Assembly (NCBI GenBank): GCA_946886255.1
Contig: CAMPIG010000203.1
Span: 1-8,357 of the forward strand
From: an uncultured Cellvibrio sp.
GTDB taxonomy: Bacteria > Pseudomonadota > Gammaproteobacteria > Pseudomonadales > Cellvibrionaceae
Length of the DNA: 8,357 nucleotides
Reading direction: 5' to 3'
Position 1 is the first letter of the stretch, and every line of letters begins with the position of its first letter. This document shows positions 6,794 to 8,357 of this stretch, one piece after another. The position numbers were made by a program, and so were the translations under genes. The notes under the pieces were generated by a model. That model saw only the letters and a program-made list of their open reading frames with translations, made no database searches and had not been told where the DNA came from.

Positions 6794-7779
6794 GCCGCTA
6801 TATCCTCTTTCGTAATCAGCTGTTCAAAGAATGTTTGAACGCTGGCATGTTGTTCTTCTGCGTTTTCGAGACGATTGAACTGTTGGCGAAACAACTCACT
6901 GCCGGCGACGGTTTGCAAATACCAACCCACATGTTTGCGAGCGATACGCGGCCCCATTACATCGCCATAGAAGTCGTACAGTTCACGCAGATGGCTACAA
7001 AGAATTTCCCTGACTTCCGTCAGAGAGGGTTCAGGTAATTGTTCACCTGTACGCAGGTAATGCGTTATTTCGCGGAAAATCCACGGCCGCCCTTGAGCAG
7101 CCCGTCCGATCATGACCGCTTGTGCGCCGGTATGATCAAGCACGTGGCGCGCCTTGGCTGCCGAGTCGATATCACCGTTGCAAAACACCGGAATATCCAC
7201 TGCCTGCACCACGGCGGCTATCGTGTCGTACTCCGCCGCTCCCGCAAAACCACAGGCGCGGGTGCGTCCGTGGACCGCGAGGGCGGCGATACCATTGTCC
7301 TGTGCGATTCGCGCAACGCGCACGGCGTTACGGTCTTCCATACTCCAGCCGGTGCGAATCTTCAGGGTCACCGGGATATCCACGGCTGAGACAACAGCGC
7401 GCAGAATATCGTTTACCAGTTGTTCATCTTTTAACAAAGCCGAGCCCGCTGCTTTTTTGCAGACCTTCTTGGCGGGGCAACCCATATTGATATCAATAAT
7501 CTGGGCTCCGTTGTCCGCATTCAGGCGCGCTGCCTCGGCCATTATCTCTGGATCACCGCCGGCAATTTGCACCGATACAGGTGCGACTTCACCGCGATGG
7601 TCCAGGCGCAAACTGCTCTTGCGACTGCCCCAGAGTTCCGTATTGGCGGTTACCATTTCAGACACCACCAGCCCCGCACCCAATTGACGGCACAACTGCC
7701 GGAAGGGCCGGTCGGTTACCCCGGCCATAGGCGCAAGGATGACCTGACTGTCGATCTGATAGGGACCTATCCGGAACAC
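6790..7779 (-). CDS. dusB: tRNA-dihydrouridine synthase B, 329 aa, GTG start
   Basis: FMN- and NADPH-dependent reduction of a D-loop uridine in tRNA (position 17 for E. coli DusB). TIM-barrel motifs with a start at 7779: [16 protein letters not shown] (14-29), VSEM (39-42), [11 protein letters not shown] (96-106, Cys101 the expected catalytic acid), [33 protein letters not shown] and [15 protein letters not shown], which contacts FMN phosphate. The frame is open further upstream, but the family begins at (M)RIGPYQ-like sequence. The GTG at 7779-7777 gives VFRIGPYQI and has TGGAG 6 nt upstream, giving 329 aa against 321 in E. coli. A GTG four codons earlier (7791) is less well placed. The gene overlaps fis by 4 nt and belongs to the conserved dusB-fis operon. 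Confidence 0.95.
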   Translation of the reverse strand: MFRIGPYQIDSQVILAPMAGVTDRPFRQLCRQLGAGLVVSEMVTANTELWGSRKSSLRLDHRGEVAPVSVQIAGGDPEIMAEAARLNADNGAQIIDINMGCPAKKVCKKAAGSALLKDEQLVNDILRAVVSAVDIPVTLKIRTGWSMEDRNAVRVARIAQDNGIAALAVHGRTRACGFAGAAEYDTIAAVVQAVDIPVFCNGDIDSAAKARHVLDHTGAQAVMIGRAAQGRPWIFREITHYLRTGEQLPEPSLTEVREILCSHLRELYDFYGDVMGPRIARKHVGWYLQTVAGSELFRQQFNRLENAEEQHASVQTFFEQLITKEDIAA

Positions 7780-8042
7780 ATGGCGCTCCACTGGATGAGC
7801 AGATTGCAAAAAAATGATGGAGGATCTCGCTGTTACCAGCGATGTGCCAAAGCTGTTATCCCGCAATAGGACTCACAACCTCTGGCCCATGGATTTTCTG
7901 CGTTAAGGCACCTGCGTAAAAGGGTCGCCATGATACCTGTTTGCATCGCTGATGGGAACGTGGAAATTGCGCAAAGTGGCGTTTTTTTGAGCGCTCTATA
8001 GCGGTGGCTGCAAGAGCACTGCTTGTCAATATCGCCAGTAGA
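7780..8042 (-). other. Leader and intergenic region upstream of dusB
   Basis: 263 bp between the DUF3426 gene and dusB, with no coding frame I can support. It holds a candidate promoter (7930-7958), a small hairpin CGCTG-TTAC-CAGCG (7828-7841) and a run of seven T on the minus strand (7814-7808) 28 bp before the dusB start. No convincing intrinsic terminator for the upstream gene is present, so read-through from it is possible. Confidence 0.5.
7930..7958 (-). promoter_or_regulatory. Candidate dusB-fis promoter with GC-rich discriminator
   Basis: Minus-strand TTCCCA (7958-7953) and TATCAT (7935-7930) with a 17-bp spacer, followed by GGCGACCC. The -10 is good and the -35 poor. A GC-rich discriminator after the -10 is typical of growth-rate and stringently controlled promoters such as that of E. 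coli dusB-fis. It would give a leader of about 140 nt. Tentative. Confidence 0.35.
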
Positions 8043-8357
8043 TTATTCAGGAATATACACGTGGTAATTCACCGCTGTGGAACCAGGATCAACCAGTTCC
8101 AGGGTAAGGTGAACCGGTTGATTTTGTGGCATCAGGCTCCTGCCGGCCAGCTCACCGCGCAGGTATTCCTGAGGCTTGAAGCGCCGCGAGGCCACGGGTG
8201 TGTCATCAATTGTACTGAACGCCAGGATCAGGTCGGGGAAGGGTTGTTGGAAGCTGGCGTTGTTCAACAGGATGGCATCCACAATCAAGGTATTTTCCAG
8301 TTGGGGATGATTGCGTACTACCAGGTTGTACGCGCGAATTTTGCTGCGATCTACCAG
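8043..8357 (-). CDS. DUF3426 family protein, C-terminal part (cut by window edge)
   Basis: 104 codons plus a TAA stop, open to the right edge, so this is the 3' end of a longer gene. The segment reads DRSKIRAYNLVVRNHPQLENT, VDAILLNNASFQQPFPDLILAFS, RRFKPQEYLRGELAGRSLMPQ and ends VDPGSTAVNYHVYIPE, matching the C-terminal periplasmic-like domain of DUF3426 proteins. Full-length members usually carry an N-terminal zinc ribbon (MJ0042 type) and a central transmembrane helix, both outside this window. They commonly lie between prmA and dusB in Pseudomonas-like genomes, in line with the neighbour here. Molecular function is unknown. Initiation lies upstream of the window; the in-frame TTG at 8288 is not the start. 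Confidence 0.88.
   Translation of the reverse strand: MVDRSKIRAYNLVVRNHPQLENTLIVDAILLNNASFQQPFPDLILAFSTIDDTPVASRRFKPQEYLRGELAGRSLMPQNQPVHLTLELVDPGSTAVNYHVYIPE

Noticed and set aside
7154..7687. 177-codon plus-strand open frame opposite dusB
   Set aside because: It lies wholly antisense to the conserved dusB coding sequence and its product resembles no family; low stop density comes from dusB codon use.
7808..7841. Hairpin CGCTG/CAGCG plus T7 as an intrinsic terminator or attenuator ahead of dusB
   Set aside because: The stem is only 5-6 bp and the T-run starts more than 10 nt after it, which does not fit an intrinsic terminator.
7780..7866. Upstream extension of dusB to a TTG at 7866
   Set aside because: The extra 29 residues have no counterpart in DusB, and a GTG with a good Shine-Dalgarno stands at the expected start.

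Overview
The window reads as chromosomal DNA of a gammaproteobacterium. The best fit is the Cellvibrio/Pseudomonas-like group, because the order (DUF3426 protein)-dusB-fis-purH-purD is the classical arrangement there. This is inference from gene order and protein similarity recalled from memory, not a database result. Every gene I can support is on the minus strand, so the biological order runs from the right end of the window to the left.

Right half (about 8357 down to 3387), housekeeping: the C-terminal part of a DUF3426 protein is followed by a 263-bp leader/promoter region. Next come dusB (tRNA dihydrouridine synthase, probable GTG start) and fis (nucleoid protein), which overlap by 4 nt (ATGA). 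A clear intrinsic terminator lies 3' of fis. Then come the purine genes purH (last two steps to IMP) and purD (GAR synthetase). Three copies of one palindromic element (core GTCGGATTA...TAATCCGAC) sit in the purine block: one 3 nt after the purH stop, one just upstream of the purD ribosome-binding region, and one 16 nt after the purD stop.

Left half (about 3336 down to 1), a heavy-metal efflux operon: a candidate promoter, a small histidine-rich membrane protein of unknown function, then czcC (outer-membrane channel), czcB (periplasmic adaptor) and the first 189 codons of czcA (HME-RND pump), which runs off the left edge. czcC/czcB overlap by 4 nt, and the czcB stop codon lies next to and partly inside the Shine-Dalgarno of czcA, so the three are tightly coupled. 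Two gene products carry acidic His-rich segments predicted to face the periplasm, consistent with handling a divalent cation such as Zn, Co or Cd. No metal-responsive regulator is inside the window.

I do not see a wholly new system. The points most worth a second look are the palindromes placed at the purine gene ends, the hairpin-less His-rich CzcB, and the small His-rich protein that opens the efflux operon.
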